Assembly: GCF_000260115.1 (NCBI RefSeq)
Contig: NZ_JH651379.1
Location: 3,746,240-3,810,239, forward strand
DNA from: Galbibacter orientalis DSM 19592
Lineage (GTDB): Bacteria; Bacteroidota; Bacteroidia; Flavobacteriales; Flavobacteriaceae
Reading direction: 5' to 3'
Length of the DNA: 64,000 nt
In this document: one piece after another, positions 9,359 through 18,525 of the stretch
How positions within the stretch are numbered: the first letter of the stretch is position 1
Layout: the number at the start of each line of letters is the position of its first letter
The notes under the pieces: model-generated
What the model was told of the DNA's origin: nothing
Database searches by the model: none
What the model saw: only the letters and a program-made list of their open reading frames with translations
Position numbers and translations under genes: made by a program

Positions 9359-9671
9359 TTAAAATTAACTAATATTCGTTCACACAAAGATCGTATTAAC
9401 AGCGATTTTTCTTTATACACATGGGTAAAAGACCAGAACAAATGTTTTTTCTTATTATTTTTTATTTAGCTGAAGAATAAATAAATATAGACTCCCTACC
9501 GAAGTAAAATATTAACACTGGTGTAATCTTACATAATACAAATAGTTACTACAATAAAACATATAAGGTAGGATTGCAAACATCTCTTTCATTTAAATTC
9601 TAGATGATTTGATATCTTCATTTTTTCAAAAAATAAATTCTGTCTTAGCAGTTTTATATAATATTTTTTTA
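9359..9671. other. Divergent spacer between GH29 and third sulfatase
   Basis: 313 bp, AT-rich, with the second copy of the 14-bp repeat (9600-9613). No RNA gene or clear promoter box was recognised. Confidence 0.5.
9600..9613 (+). repeat. 14-bp direct repeat, copy 2 (right of GH29 gene)
   Basis: Exact second copy of CTAGATGATTTGAT, 242 bp upstream of the GH29 start; the first copy is at 7740-7753. Confidence 0.45.
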
Positions 9672-10979
9672 ATGATGATAAAAACAATATGCTCAATCAC
9701 TCTTTATTTCTTATGCTTTTTAAGTGTATCTGCACAAATGAACATTCTCTTCATAGAATCTGACGATCAAAGCAATCAAACAGTAGGTGCTTTTGGAAAT
9801 AATGACATTTTTACTCCAAATATTGATATCCTTGCAAAAGAAGGAGTATCATTTATTTCAGCTTATAATATGGGTTGTTGGTCTCCTGCTGTATGTATTC
9901 CTAGTCGAACTATGCTTATGTATGGAAAATACTTGTGGGAGTCTCAAAAAATAAATAAGAATAATGCTCCAAAATCCCTTCCAGAACTACTAAGTGAAAA
10001 CGGATATTATACATTTATAACGGGGAAATGGCATGCCTTGGGGAAACCTGTTAAAGCCATTTTTAATGAAGTGGGAAGTATACAACCTGGGCAGTTAAAA
10101 ACATACAACTCACCTTCAGGGCACATTACCGATATTACAGGTAGTGAAGCAGTGAAATTTATTAATAATTACAATAACGATAAACCCTTTTTTGCATATG
10201 TTTCATTTAATTCTCCACATGTACCTAGGCAAACAGCTCAAAATTATTATGATTTATATCCTATTGAAAACATTACTTTACCTCCAAGCGTAAAAGACAA
10301 TTCTCTCTTAAATCCTAATGTAAGATACCAATATGCGCCAAATCCATTACAATTAAAGACTATGCTAGAACGGGTACAGCAAAATAATGCTATGGTTACT
10401 CATATGGATAAGCAGATTGGAGATATTCTAAAATCTTTAAAAGACAAAGGCATTTACGACAATACAATTATCGTATTTACATCAGACCACGGTATCAATT
10501 TTGGAGAGAATGGTGTAGCTGGTAAAGTATGTCTATATGAACCAAGTGTTACCGCACCGCTAATTATTAGAGCTCCAAACCTAGAGGCTGGAACTACTAT
10601 TTCAGAACGTGTCTATTTACAAGATATCTTCCCTACCCTTTTTGATTTATTAAATTTAAAAATGAATTATCATACTGACTTTCAAAGTTTAATACCATTA
10701 ATTGAAAAAAAAGACAAAGCTCGAAAATCCATTTATCTGGCTATGTTTGATGATCAACGTGGAATAATTTCTAAAAACGATAAATTAATTATCTATCCTA
10801 AAACTGGCGATTTAGAATTGTATAATCTAAAAAACAATCCATGGGAGACTAAGAACCTTGTTACTAAAATAACTTCAAAATCTACTATTAGAGAACTTCT
10901 GAAGCAATTAAGAATGTGGCAAGAAAAAACAAAAGACCAAACTGATCTAACAACCATTTACAAAAAATATGACTTATAA
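9672..10979 (+). CDS. S1-family sulfatase, exported
   Basis: 435 residues from the ATG at 9672. This start gives a clean signal peptide (MMIKTICSITLYFLCFLSVSAQ region), whereas the open frame further upstream begins with TTG and adds an unlikely tail. Motifs: FIESDDQSNQ metal site, CIPSR formylglycine motif (Cys75) preceded by GCWSPAV, GKWHA, SFNSPHVPR and TSDHGINFGENG. The SDHG form and short C-terminus resemble the choline-sulfatase/iduronate-2-sulfatase-like branches rather than the arylsulfatase A-like ones, so its target sulfate probably differs from its neighbours'. It starts the block sulfatase-sulfatase-GH16-GH117, with 115 bp before the next gene. Confidence 0.92.
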   Translation: MMIKTICSITLYFLCFLSVSAQMNILFIESDDQSNQTVGAFGNNDIFTPNIDILAKEGVSFISAYNMGCWSPAVCIPSRTMLMYGKYLWESQKINKNNAPKSLPELLSENGYYTFITGKWHALGKPVKAIFNEVGSIQPGQLKTYNSPSGHITDITGSEAVKFINNYNNDKPFFAYVSFNSPHVPRQTAQNYYDLYPIENITLPPSVKDNSLLNPNVRYQYAPNPLQLKTMLERVQQNNAMVTHMDKQIGDILKSLKDKGIYDNTIIVFTSDHGINFGENGVAGKVCLYEPSVTAPLIIRAPNLEAGTTISERVYLQDIFPTLFDLLNLKMNYHTDFQSLIPLIEKKDKARKSIYLAMFDDQRGIISKNDKLIIYPKTGDLELYNLKNNPWETKNLVTKITSKSTIRELLKQLRMWQEKTKDQTDLTTIYKKYDL

Positions 10980-11094
10980 ATAAAAACAATATCATACTTT
11001 ATTTAATTTACTATTTACTCAATCCCACAATAAACTATTACTTGTAAATTAAGTTATTCAAAATTTTTAGCATTTAAACCAAATTCTAACAGAC

Positions 11095-12945
11095 ATGAAT
11101 TTTAAATATATATACGTAACGCTGTTTTTTCTCTTTACATTATTCGTTGGAGCACAACCTCCAAATATTGTATGGATTGTTTCTGAAGACAACTCCAAAC
11201 ATTACATAAAACTTTTTGACGAACATGGGGTAGACACCCCTAACATTGAAAAATTAGCACAACAAGGAATTCAATTTAATAGAGCATTTTCGAATGCTGC
11301 AGTTTGTAGTGCTGCTCGTTCTACTCTAATCACCTCCAGTTATGGCCCTAAACTAGCGACCCATTATCATAGAGCAGAAGGAAAAATAACCCTAGCAAAA
11401 AACCAAGATATGTTTCCTACTTATTTAAAACGTGCTGGGTACTATACTGTAAATAATGCTAAAGAGGATTATAATATTAAAAAACCAGCTCATGTTTGGG
11501 ACGAATCTTCCAAAAAGGCCACTTATAAAAACAGAAGTCCTGGGCAGCCTTTTTTCTATGTGCACAATATTCAAACCACCCATGAAGGTCAACTACACTT
11601 TTCTAAAGAAATAATGAACTCAACTAAAACTAAGGAAAATCCTGATGCTGTTTTTGTACAACCCAATCATCCGAATACATCAGTATTTCAATATTCGAAT
11701 GCGTATTATCGAGACAAAATAGTTGAAATGGATAAAGAGGTAGGTAAGGTTATTAATCAATTGAAAAAAGACAATCTACTAGAAAGTACAATTATTTTTT
11801 ACTACGGCGATCATGGTGGCGTTTTACCAGACAGTAAGGGCTATTTAAAAGAAACAGGTTTACATGTGCCATTAGTAGTATATATACCAGAAAAATATAA
11901 AAATTTAACCGCTTTTGAGCCTGGTTCTAAAACTAATGCTTTTGTAAGTTTCGTAGATTTCGGAGCAACAGTTTTGAATTTAGCAGAAATTAAAATACCT
12001 GAAACCATGGATGGAAATCCTTTTTTAGGAAAAAATATTACAATAAAAGATTTAGAAAATAGAGACGAAACATTCGGGTTTGCTGATCGATTTGACGAAA
12101 AATACGATATGGTGCGGAGTTTAAGAAAAGGAGACATGAAATACATTCGTAATTTCACTCCTTTCAACATCGATGGATTGATGAATAATTACCGTTACAA
12201 ACAATTGGTCTATCAAGAATGGTTAGACTTATTTAAAACAAAAAAACTGAATGCTATTCAATCTCAATTTTTTGAACCAAAAGCACCCGAAGCTTTATAC
12301 GATTTAGAAAAAGATCCTTTTGAAACTGAAAACTTAGTCAATAATCCTGCATATCACTCTCAACTTATAAGCTTGCGTAAAAAATTGAACACCTGGATGG
12401 AAAAACTCCCAGATTTATCTCTTTATCCTGAGTTTTATATACTAGAAAACGCCATTCAAAACCCAGTAAATTTTGGTAGTACACATAAAATGGAGATTAA
12501 AAAATATCTTGAAATCGCTAATTTATCATTGCTTGAGTTTGAAAAGGCTACTCCTATACTTTTAAAATATTTAAAATCGACTGATGATTGGCAGCGCTAC
12601 TGGGCCTTGATAACATGTTCTAGTTTTGGTAAAAAAGCAAAAATATTTCATTCCGAAATTGAAAATATAATGACCTCCGATTCACAATTACTAAACAAGA
12701 TGCGAGCCGCAGAATACTTAGGAATTACGGGGATAAAAAACACATCACAAGAATTAGTAGAGATTTTATATCAATCTAAAAAACCAACCGAAGCACTTCT
12801 TATATTAAATGCTATTGTATTGCAACGCGATTTTTATCAACATTATTCTTATCCCATCGACAATACCAAGTTGAGTAAGAGAGTATATAATAATGGACTA
12901 ATTAAAGAACGATTAACTTATTTAAATAACGAAATAACAAATTAA
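11095..12945 (+). CDS. S1-family sulfatase with CSAAR motif and C-terminal helical extension
   Basis: 616 residues with a signal peptide ending VGAQ. The start PNIVWIVSEDNSKHY and the formylglycine motif CSAAR (Cys71, then STLITSSYG) are of the CxAxR type seen in sulfamidase-like S1 branches. Other sites are HNIQTTHEG, FYYGDHGGVLP and GLHVPLVVY. The catalytic core ends near residue 440. The last about 170 residues are predicted helical and contain HEAT-like lines (ATPILLKYLKSTDDWQRYW, MRAAEYLG) not found in the other sulfatases here. GH16 starts 19 bp downstream, so the genes are likely one transcript. The S1 fold is certain, but the target sulfate is unknown. Confidence 0.9.
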   Translation: MNFKYIYVTLFFLFTLFVGAQPPNIVWIVSEDNSKHYIKLFDEHGVDTPNIEKLAQQGIQFNRAFSNAAVCSAARSTLITSSYGPKLATHYHRAEGKITLAKNQDMFPTYLKRAGYYTVNNAKEDYNIKKPAHVWDESSKKATYKNRSPGQPFFYVHNIQTTHEGQLHFSKEIMNSTKTKENPDAVFVQPNHPNTSVFQYSNAYYRDKIVEMDKEVGKVINQLKKDNLLESTIIFYYGDHGGVLPDSKGYLKETGLHVPLVVYIPEKYKNLTAFEPGSKTNAFVSFVDFGATVLNLAEIKIPETMDGNPFLGKNITIKDLENRDETFGFADRFDEKYDMVRSLRKGDMKYIRNFTPFNIDGLMNNYRYKQLVYQEWLDLFKTKKLNAIQSQFFEPKAPEALYDLEKDPFETENLVNNPAYHSQLISLRKKLNTWMEKLPDLSLYPEFYILENAIQNPVNFGSTHKMEIKKYLEIANLSLLEFEKATPILLKYLKSTDDWQRYWALITCSSFGKKAKIFHSEIENIMTSDSQLLNKMRAAEYLGITGIKNTSQELVEILYQSKKPTEALLILNAIVLQRDFYQHYSYPIDNTKLSKRVYNNGLIKERLTYLNNEITN

Positions 12946-12964
12946 AAATGATATGACACTACTA

Positions 12965-13834
12965 ATGAATAAACAGTTACTATTTAGCGCTTTATTGCTT
13001 GTAACAGCAATAACTTTCGGACAAGAAACTCCATATTTTAAGAATGGGGAAGCTCCTGAAACTGCAAATAAATCTTGGAAACTAGTCAAAAATATGTCTG
13101 ATGAATTTGAAGGTGAAAAGGTGGATGAAAAAAAATGGCAAATTTCTGGACAAGGTTGGATCGGCCGCGCACCAGGATTATTCCAAGCTAAAAATATTAA
13201 GATCAAAGATGGTGCTTTGCAAATTACAGCTTCGAAATTACAAAAACCGATTATTAAAAATAATAAAACATTTACCCATGGAGGTGCTTATGTTGGATCG
13301 AGAAATGCGATGAAATACGGCTATTATGAATGTGAAATGAAAGCCAACAAAACTTTTATGTCTTCTACTTTTTGGCTAATTAATGAACAAAGCGAACTAG
13401 AAGGCTGTGACAAGCGTACTACCGAGTTGGATATACAAGAAACAGTGGGGCACATTACTAATCCTGCTAAATGGATGAAAAACTTTGATCAAGCCATGAA
13501 TTCCAATACGCACAGTAGAAATATTCCTGAAGATTGTAATTATGAGAAAGGAACTAGTAAAGGAAGCGCCCTTACTGAGGGAAAAACCTATGATGATTTT
13601 CATGTTTATGGCGTTTGGTGGAAGTCCAAAGACGAAATTATTTTCTTTTTAGATGGTAAAAGACAATCTACCGTAAAACCACCTGCTAATTTTGATATCG
13701 AAATGTATTTAAGAATGGTAGTTGAAACATACGATTGGAATCCGGTTCCAAATGATGGAGGTATGACTGGTAGTGTAGCAGATAGAACCACCACGTATAA
13801 TTGGGTAAGATCCTGGAAATTGGTAGACAATTAA
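12965..13834 (+). CDS. GH16-family endo-galactanase (agarase/porphyranase type)
   Basis: 289 residues from the ATG at 12965 (an in-frame ATG at 12953 would add four residues before the signal peptide MNKQLLFSALLLVTAITFGQ). It is a retaining beta-jelly-roll endo-hydrolase. The catalytic motif is ELDIQE with Glu154 (nucleophile), Asp156 and Glu159 (acid/base), numbered from the 12965 start. Upstream lie WIGRAPGLF, GGAYVGSRN, GYYECEMKAN and SSTFWLI, and downstream YNWVRSWKL, all typical of the marine galactanase branch (beta-agarase, beta-porphyranase, furcellaranase). There is no carbohydrate-binding module and no secretion tail. It would make the first cuts in the galactan chain. Choice between agarose, porphyran and related chains needs subfamily placement; porphyranase-like is my preference from context. 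Confidence 0.9.
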   Translation: MNKQLLFSALLLVTAITFGQETPYFKNGEAPETANKSWKLVKNMSDEFEGEKVDEKKWQISGQGWIGRAPGLFQAKNIKIKDGALQITASKLQKPIIKNNKTFTHGGAYVGSRNAMKYGYYECEMKANKTFMSSTFWLINEQSELEGCDKRTTELDIQETVGHITNPAKWMKNFDQAMNSNTHSRNIPEDCNYEKGTSKGSALTEGKTYDDFHVYGVWWKSKDEIIFFLDGKRQSTVKPPANFDIEMYLRMVVETYDWNPVPNDGGMTGSVADRTTTYNWVRSWKLVDN

Positions 13835-13888
13835 TATTTACACAATTTATCGTTACCTAAAAAAATCTAATATTTCAATAAACTGGTT

Positions 13889-15139
13889 ATGAAAAATAAC
13901 AAATCCTTTATATCGCTATTTATACTATTAATTTTAATCTCATGGAAACTTCAATCACAAACTTTTCCATTTATATTACCTTCAGAAAAACCAAACCAGC
14001 CCCTTAGTGCTTCTATGATGCGAAACTATGACAACTATATGGCTCCTAGACCTGAAAATAACGAACTCTACACTCAGTTTAAATACACAGAACTCAAGGG
14101 CTTTAATTACAATAATCATGACGGTACTATAAGTAGAAGAGACCCCTCAAAAATAATTTTTGAAAACGGAAAATATTATGTTTGGTATACATATAGAGAA
14201 ACTGCCACCCCACCTAAAGGCGCCAAACTATCAACAGAAACGATACCTTCTGCCGACTGGGATTTAGCAGAAATTTGGTACGCAACAAGTACGGATGGAT
14301 TTACTTGGGAAGAACAAGGTGTTGCCATTCCTAGGCCACCAAAACCTAATTTAGGACATCGATCTGTTTCCACTCCTGATATTTTAAAATGGAAAAATAA
14401 ATACTACCTGTACTATCAAGGTTTTAGTGAAGCTAGTGGGTTACGTGGAGATGATTGCCCTGTTTTGATGTCTTATTCTAGTTCACCAGACGGTCCATGG
14501 ATCGCAACTAATAAAATCGTAATTCCTAATGGACCAAAAGACACATGGGATCAATATTCTATTCATGATCCTTATCCTTTAGTTTATAAGGATAAAATCT
14601 ATTTATATTATAAATCTGATTTCGATGGGAAACCCGAATTAATTAGAATGCAAGGTCTTGCTACGGCCGACAATCCGTTTGGCCCCTTTACTAAAAACAA
14701 CCTTAATCCAGTATTAACTTCTGGACATGAAACAACATTATTTCCATTTAAGGAGGGGATTGCCGCATTATCAATTAGAGATGGAAATGAGCATAATACT
14801 ATACAATACGCTAAAGATGGTGTAAATTTTGAAATTGCTTCTATCGTAGAACTGATGCCAGCTGCTGCAGGACCTTATATTCCAGATGCGTTTACAAACA
14901 CCAAAAGCGGAAGAGGTATTACATGGGGAATATCTCATTTTACAAATGCCACAACGTGGGATAAAAATCATGCTATTTTAGCACGTTTCGATTGCGATTT
15001 AAGTTTAGATCTAAATGATGTAGATATGAAAAAGCATCATGTATATCATCGCCCAGAAGTCTATTTTAAACAAGGATTAAATGAAAGACAGAAAGAACGT
15101 ATTACGACCGAAAATGATAAATTAATAATGAAAAATTAA
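13889..15139 (+). CDS. GH117-family alpha-1,3-(3,6-anhydro)-L-galactosidase-like
   Basis: A 416-residue protein with a five-bladed beta-propeller and a signal peptide ending LQSQ. Family features: LSASMMRNYDNYMAPRPENNELYTQ-type N-terminal helix region, SRRDPSK with Asp85 (expected base), the SIHDPYPL blade with Asp227, and SGHETTLFP with His280 and Glu281 near the acid/metal site. GH117 enzymes remove 3,6-anhydro-L-galactose from the non-reducing end of neoagaro-oligosaccharides, which complements a GH16 endo-enzyme and a GH2 beta-galactosidase. It follows GH16 by 54 bp on the same strand and is the last gene before a bidirectional terminator. Marine genomes carry several GH117 clades, and not all are active on neoagarobiose. 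Confidence 0.86.
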   Translation: MKNNKSFISLFILLILISWKLQSQTFPFILPSEKPNQPLSASMMRNYDNYMAPRPENNELYTQFKYTELKGFNYNNHDGTISRRDPSKIIFENGKYYVWYTYRETATPPKGAKLSTETIPSADWDLAEIWYATSTDGFTWEEQGVAIPRPPKPNLGHRSVSTPDILKWKNKYYLYYQGFSEASGLRGDDCPVLMSYSSSPDGPWIATNKIVIPNGPKDTWDQYSIHDPYPLVYKDKIYLYYKSDFDGKPELIRMQGLATADNPFGPFTKNNLNPVLTSGHETTLFPFKEGIAALSIRDGNEHNTIQYAKDGVNFEIASIVELMPAAAGPYIPDAFTNTKSGRGITWGISHFTNATTWDKNHAILARFDCDLSLDLNDVDMKKHHVYHRPEVYFKQGLNERQKERITTENDKLIMKN

Positions 15140-15206
15140 GCTTATTATTACATATAATCCTGTAATTCAACAATTTAACTTAAAATAATATTTTCTGCAT
15201 ACTAAA

Positions 15207-15250
15207 AGATGTCCAAAATATTCTAATTTCATGAATATTTTGGACATCTT
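15207..15250. terminator. Bidirectional hairpin between GH117 and sulfatase genes
   Basis: Perfect 18-bp arms, AAGATGTCCAAAATATTC (15207-15224) and its complement (15233-15250), with an 8-nt loop, in the spacer between two convergent genes. Confidence 0.75.
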
Positions 15251-15300
15251 AATTAAAGCTATTTTTATACTACCTCTTTTAAGTAGTAGTACTATCTTTT

Positions 15301-16800
15301 CTAACTTCGTGTTGCTATACCACTATCTCTCGTTTCATTATATAAGCGAAATAATTCATCTACCTTATCTTTATATGCAGGGTTATTAATGAAATTATCT
15401 TCTTCATTTTCAGTAGGATTTTCCTTTAAATTAAACAATGCGATTGGTTCTCTAATTCTATAATCTTTCTTATCAATTTGTATAATTAATTTCCATTCAT
15501 CTTTAATGATTATAGTTTGCTTTCCTGTACCTGATTGTGTCATAAGAAAAGGATGAACTTGAGTAGTTTTTCCTTTTAATACAGGTAGTAAACTTGATGA
15601 ATCCATAGCATTATCTCCTTCTAATTTTTGATTCGTAATCTCGGCTAATGTACCCAGAATATCAATACCTAAAATAGGTGTAGAAGAAACTGATTTTGCT
15701 TTAATTTCCCTAGGCCACCATGCGATAAAAGGTACTCGATGCCCACCTTCATACATTTGATTTTTTCCTCCTCTAAAAATATCGTTTGATTTGTGACCAG
15801 ATTTTATAGTTTCCTTTTCTAATAATCCTCCATTGTCTGAAGTAAAAATGATTAAAGTATTATCGTAAACGCCCTTTTGCTTTAAAGCATTTATAATCAT
15901 TTCCATTTGCACATCCAATTCTTTAACCATGTCTAAGTGGTTGGATGGTGTAGTACCCGCAATGTTAGTACCATTTAATTTTTCTGAAGGTGTATGAGGC
16001 AAATGCACTGCTTGAGAACAATAATACATAAAGAAAGGCGATTTATCAGTAGTGCTTTCTATAAAGTTAACTGCCTTATTAACTAATAATTCCCCAGAAT
16101 TATAAGGGTTCCAATTACTATCGCCTAAACCTTCTTTTTTATCAAGCGTTACTCCTTTTTCCAACATATCCTTCTTGGTGATTAAGATAATTTCGGAATC
16201 TGGTCCCAATGATACCATCTTGCCATTTTCATACACAGCATACGGTTCCGCTTGTATTCCTGCTGGATACATAAAACTATAGTCAAATCCATTTTGTAAA
16301 GGTCCCTTGTCTATTACTCTTGAAATATCAACATCCAGTTCATGTTCCTTTCGAGGACTTCTATAGATTTCATTTGGATTGTCTTTTCTTGCAAAATCCA
16401 TTCCAAACCCCCATTTCCCAAAGAAAGCAGTTTGATAACCTGCATTTTTCATTAATGTCCCTAATGTTAATTGATCCGGCTGTATTGGAGATTGTTGATA
16501 AGATCCCCAAACTCCCCAAGGCGCATAACTTCTATAGCAGTGATTTCCCGTCATGATAGCATACCTAGTTGGAGCACATAAGGCTGCAGGAGTATGTGCA
16601 TTTGTAAAAATCATACCTTCCTTGGCTAACCTATCAATTGTGGGTGTTTCAAGAATAATATTGTTTGAATGCTTTTTTCTATAATAAGAAACATCACCAA
16701 TTCCAATATCATCTGCTAAAACAACTATTACATTCGGTCTTTGTTGGGCAAAAACCATTACTGATATTACCGTTAGAATAAGAGTTAATATATATTTCAT
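15301..16800 (-). CDS. S1-family sulfatase, exported
   Basis: 499 residues with signal peptide MKYILTLILTVISVMVFAQ. Motifs: VLADDIGIGD (Asp30/Asp31), CAPTR (Cys75) then YAIMTGNH, GKWGFGMD (Gly in place of the more common His after W), CSQAVHLPHTP, and TSDNGGLLE followed by FRGGKNQMYEGGHRVPF. The large insert between about 150 and 240 should shape the substrate pocket. It is arylsulfatase A-like. It has its own 150-bp leader upstream, and the stop codon faces the GH117 gene across a shared hairpin. In the minus-strand block it follows the SusC-SusD-binding-protein genes, so it may belong to that transcript. The sulfate position cannot be deduced. Confidence 0.92.
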   Translation of the reverse strand: MKYILTLILTVISVMVFAQQRPNVIVVLADDIGIGDVSYYRKKHSNNIILETPTIDRLAKEGMIFTNAHTPAALCAPTRYAIMTGNHCYRSYAPWGVWGSYQQSPIQPDQLTLGTLMKNAGYQTAFFGKWGFGMDFARKDNPNEIYRSPRKEHELDVDISRVIDKGPLQNGFDYSFMYPAGIQAEPYAVYENGKMVSLGPDSEIILITKKDMLEKGVTLDKKEGLGDSNWNPYNSGELLVNKAVNFIESTTDKSPFFMYYCSQAVHLPHTPSEKLNGTNIAGTTPSNHLDMVKELDVQMEMIINALKQKGVYDNTLIIFTSDNGGLLEKETIKSGHKSNDIFRGGKNQMYEGGHRVPFIAWWPREIKAKSVSSTPILGIDILGTLAEITNQKLEGDNAMDSSSLLPVLKGKTTQVHPFLMTQSGTGKQTIIIKDEWKLIIQIDKKDYRIREPIALFNLKENPTENEEDNFINNPAYKDKVDELFRLYNETRDSGIATRS

Positions 16801-16951
16801 TTTTAAAAATTTTAATCAACTGCAATTTACTAGCCCCAAATTAGAGATGAATAATTCGCAAAAAAATGAAGATGCATGTTGTTATTAAAATCTTCATTCT
16901 TTTGTTTTGATTAGTAAAAATACAGCGAGCTATTGAATTTGAATGGTCAAA

Positions 16952-18514
16952 TTAAGGTCTTTCATCTACCTCAATTATTCTCAGGTCATCTATGTATATT
17001 ACACCTTTTCCTCCATGTCTAACATACACATTATAATCGTCGGCTGTATTAGCAGCTTCCCATTTTTTAGCAACCCTTATTGTTACCCAAGTATTTGAAG
17101 GTACACTTGCTATATCATTATGCCAGAATTGAGTAACGGTTTCATCTCCTCCTCTATTTATCCATGGAGCCATAAATGGAATTGCAGCTCCATCAACCTT
17201 ATATAGTTTATATTCATATTGCACGGGCACACCTGCTTCTAAGTGAAAAGTATCCTCATAATTTATAAATGCTGAAAAGTTTCCAGCAACTGGGGCATCT
17301 ACTTTCAAACTCATTGTCCCACTTGCTGCTTGCTCTGTTGAACTACTTATAATAGTTGTTGATAGGTTTTCATTTACTTTAGGTACAAAATTTAAGGCTC
17401 CACTTTCAAAATCAAATTTTATAACCTCATGTTGAAACATATTGACTGGCAAATCTGAAAAGCCTACAGCACTTCTAGTATCTGTAGAAATTAAAGAACC
17501 TTCTCCATCGTAACTCACAGTAATTACATCAGATCTATATATCTGATCAGTTAATTTAATATCTAGCATAGTGCCGTCATTAGTGTTTACTTTAACTGAA
17601 GCTATTGTAAAAGGAGAATCATTAACAATAACAGAAAAGTGAGATTCTTGTCCTGAAAAGGATTCAAACTCACCATTAAAAGGAACTTGAATTATTTGAG
17701 ATTCTGATTCGGTTACTGCTCCTGAAACTTCGAACGGTAAAGATGAAGGTATAACTTTTACAGTAGCTGGAATATTATATTTCTCAAAATCTGCAGGAAC
17801 ATTCTCTCCAGTTCTACTAAGATTTAGGGAACCTTTAAATTCTCCTAATTTATTAAACTGAATGGTAGCAAGTGAATCTGAATTTGTTTCTCCAGCTATT
17901 TGCCATAATCTAGTATTTGGCCTCCCAACGGTACTTACATCAACAAATTCTACAGCTGAACCAGCTTCTACCGTAATTACATCGCTATCGGATTCGTGTG
18001 AAATAATATTTCCATCTTGACGTATTAAAATTTTAGGAACGATTGTATCATATACATCAACTAAAAAAGTGGTATCTATTACCCATCTCCCATCAACTTC
18101 CTTAGATTTAAATACAAAATCATCTGCGCCCTTAAACTCAACATATTGATCAAAAACATTGTATAAATTTACTTTCTGAATTCCTCCTTTTTTAAATAAA
18201 ACATGTACAGTTTTATCATCTGTTTCTAACACAGCTGGTTCTATAATAAACTTATCATATATTGAATCTTTATTTGTAATTGGTCCCTTCAAATAGTAGT
18301 TTCCGTCCTCTATTGTCCACTTATGCGAGACTACCCCTTGAGACAGATCCGAGAATGAAGCATAGTCATTGATATTTACATTTAAAATTGAATCCCTGAA
18401 GCCACTAGTATACCATGAAACATCCGAAAATGAATTAGGTTCATCATATTCATCACGAGAACATGCTATTACAAGCATAATAATAAATACTAATAAATAT
18501 AATTTATTTTTCAT
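16952..18514 (-). CDS. Surface glycan-binding lipoprotein (SusE/SusF-position)
   Basis: 520 residues. The lipoprotein signal ends at VIACS, and an acidic linker follows (RDEYDEPN), the usual surface-export signature in Bacteroidota. An all-beta chain follows: an N-terminal Ig/PKD-like region (residues about 40-260, with VEFVDVSTVGRPNTRLWQIAG), a second Ig-like segment (about 260-345), and a C-terminal sandwich of about 165 residues (FDFESGALNF to YIDDLRIIEV) that looks like a carbohydrate-binding module with several exposed Trp (APWINRGG, TQFWHND, AKKWEA). No catalytic motif is seen. It is encoded directly downstream of SusD, the position of SusE/F-type proteins, and probably holds the galactan at the cell surface. 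The binding specificity is inferred only. Confidence 0.8.
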   Translation of the reverse strand: MKNKLYLLVFIIMLVIACSRDEYDEPNSFSDVSWYTSGFRDSILNVNINDYASFSDLSQGVVSHKWTIEDGNYYLKGPITNKDSIYDKFIIEPAVLETDDKTVHVLFKKGGIQKVNLYNVFDQYVEFKGADDFVFKSKEVDGRWVIDTTFLVDVYDTIVPKILIRQDGNIISHESDSDVITVEAGSAVEFVDVSTVGRPNTRLWQIAGETNSDSLATIQFNKLGEFKGSLNLSRTGENVPADFEKYNIPATVKVIPSSLPFEVSGAVTESESQIIQVPFNGEFESFSGQESHFSVIVNDSPFTIASVKVNTNDGTMLDIKLTDQIYRSDVITVSYDGEGSLISTDTRSAVGFSDLPVNMFQHEVIKFDFESGALNFVPKVNENLSTTIISSSTEQAASGTMSLKVDAPVAGNFSAFINYEDTFHLEAGVPVQYEYKLYKVDGAAIPFMAPWINRGGDETVTQFWHNDIASVPSNTWVTIRVAKKWEAANTADDYNVYVRHGGKGVIYIDDLRIIEVDERP

Positions 18515-18525
18515 CTTTTTTTATT

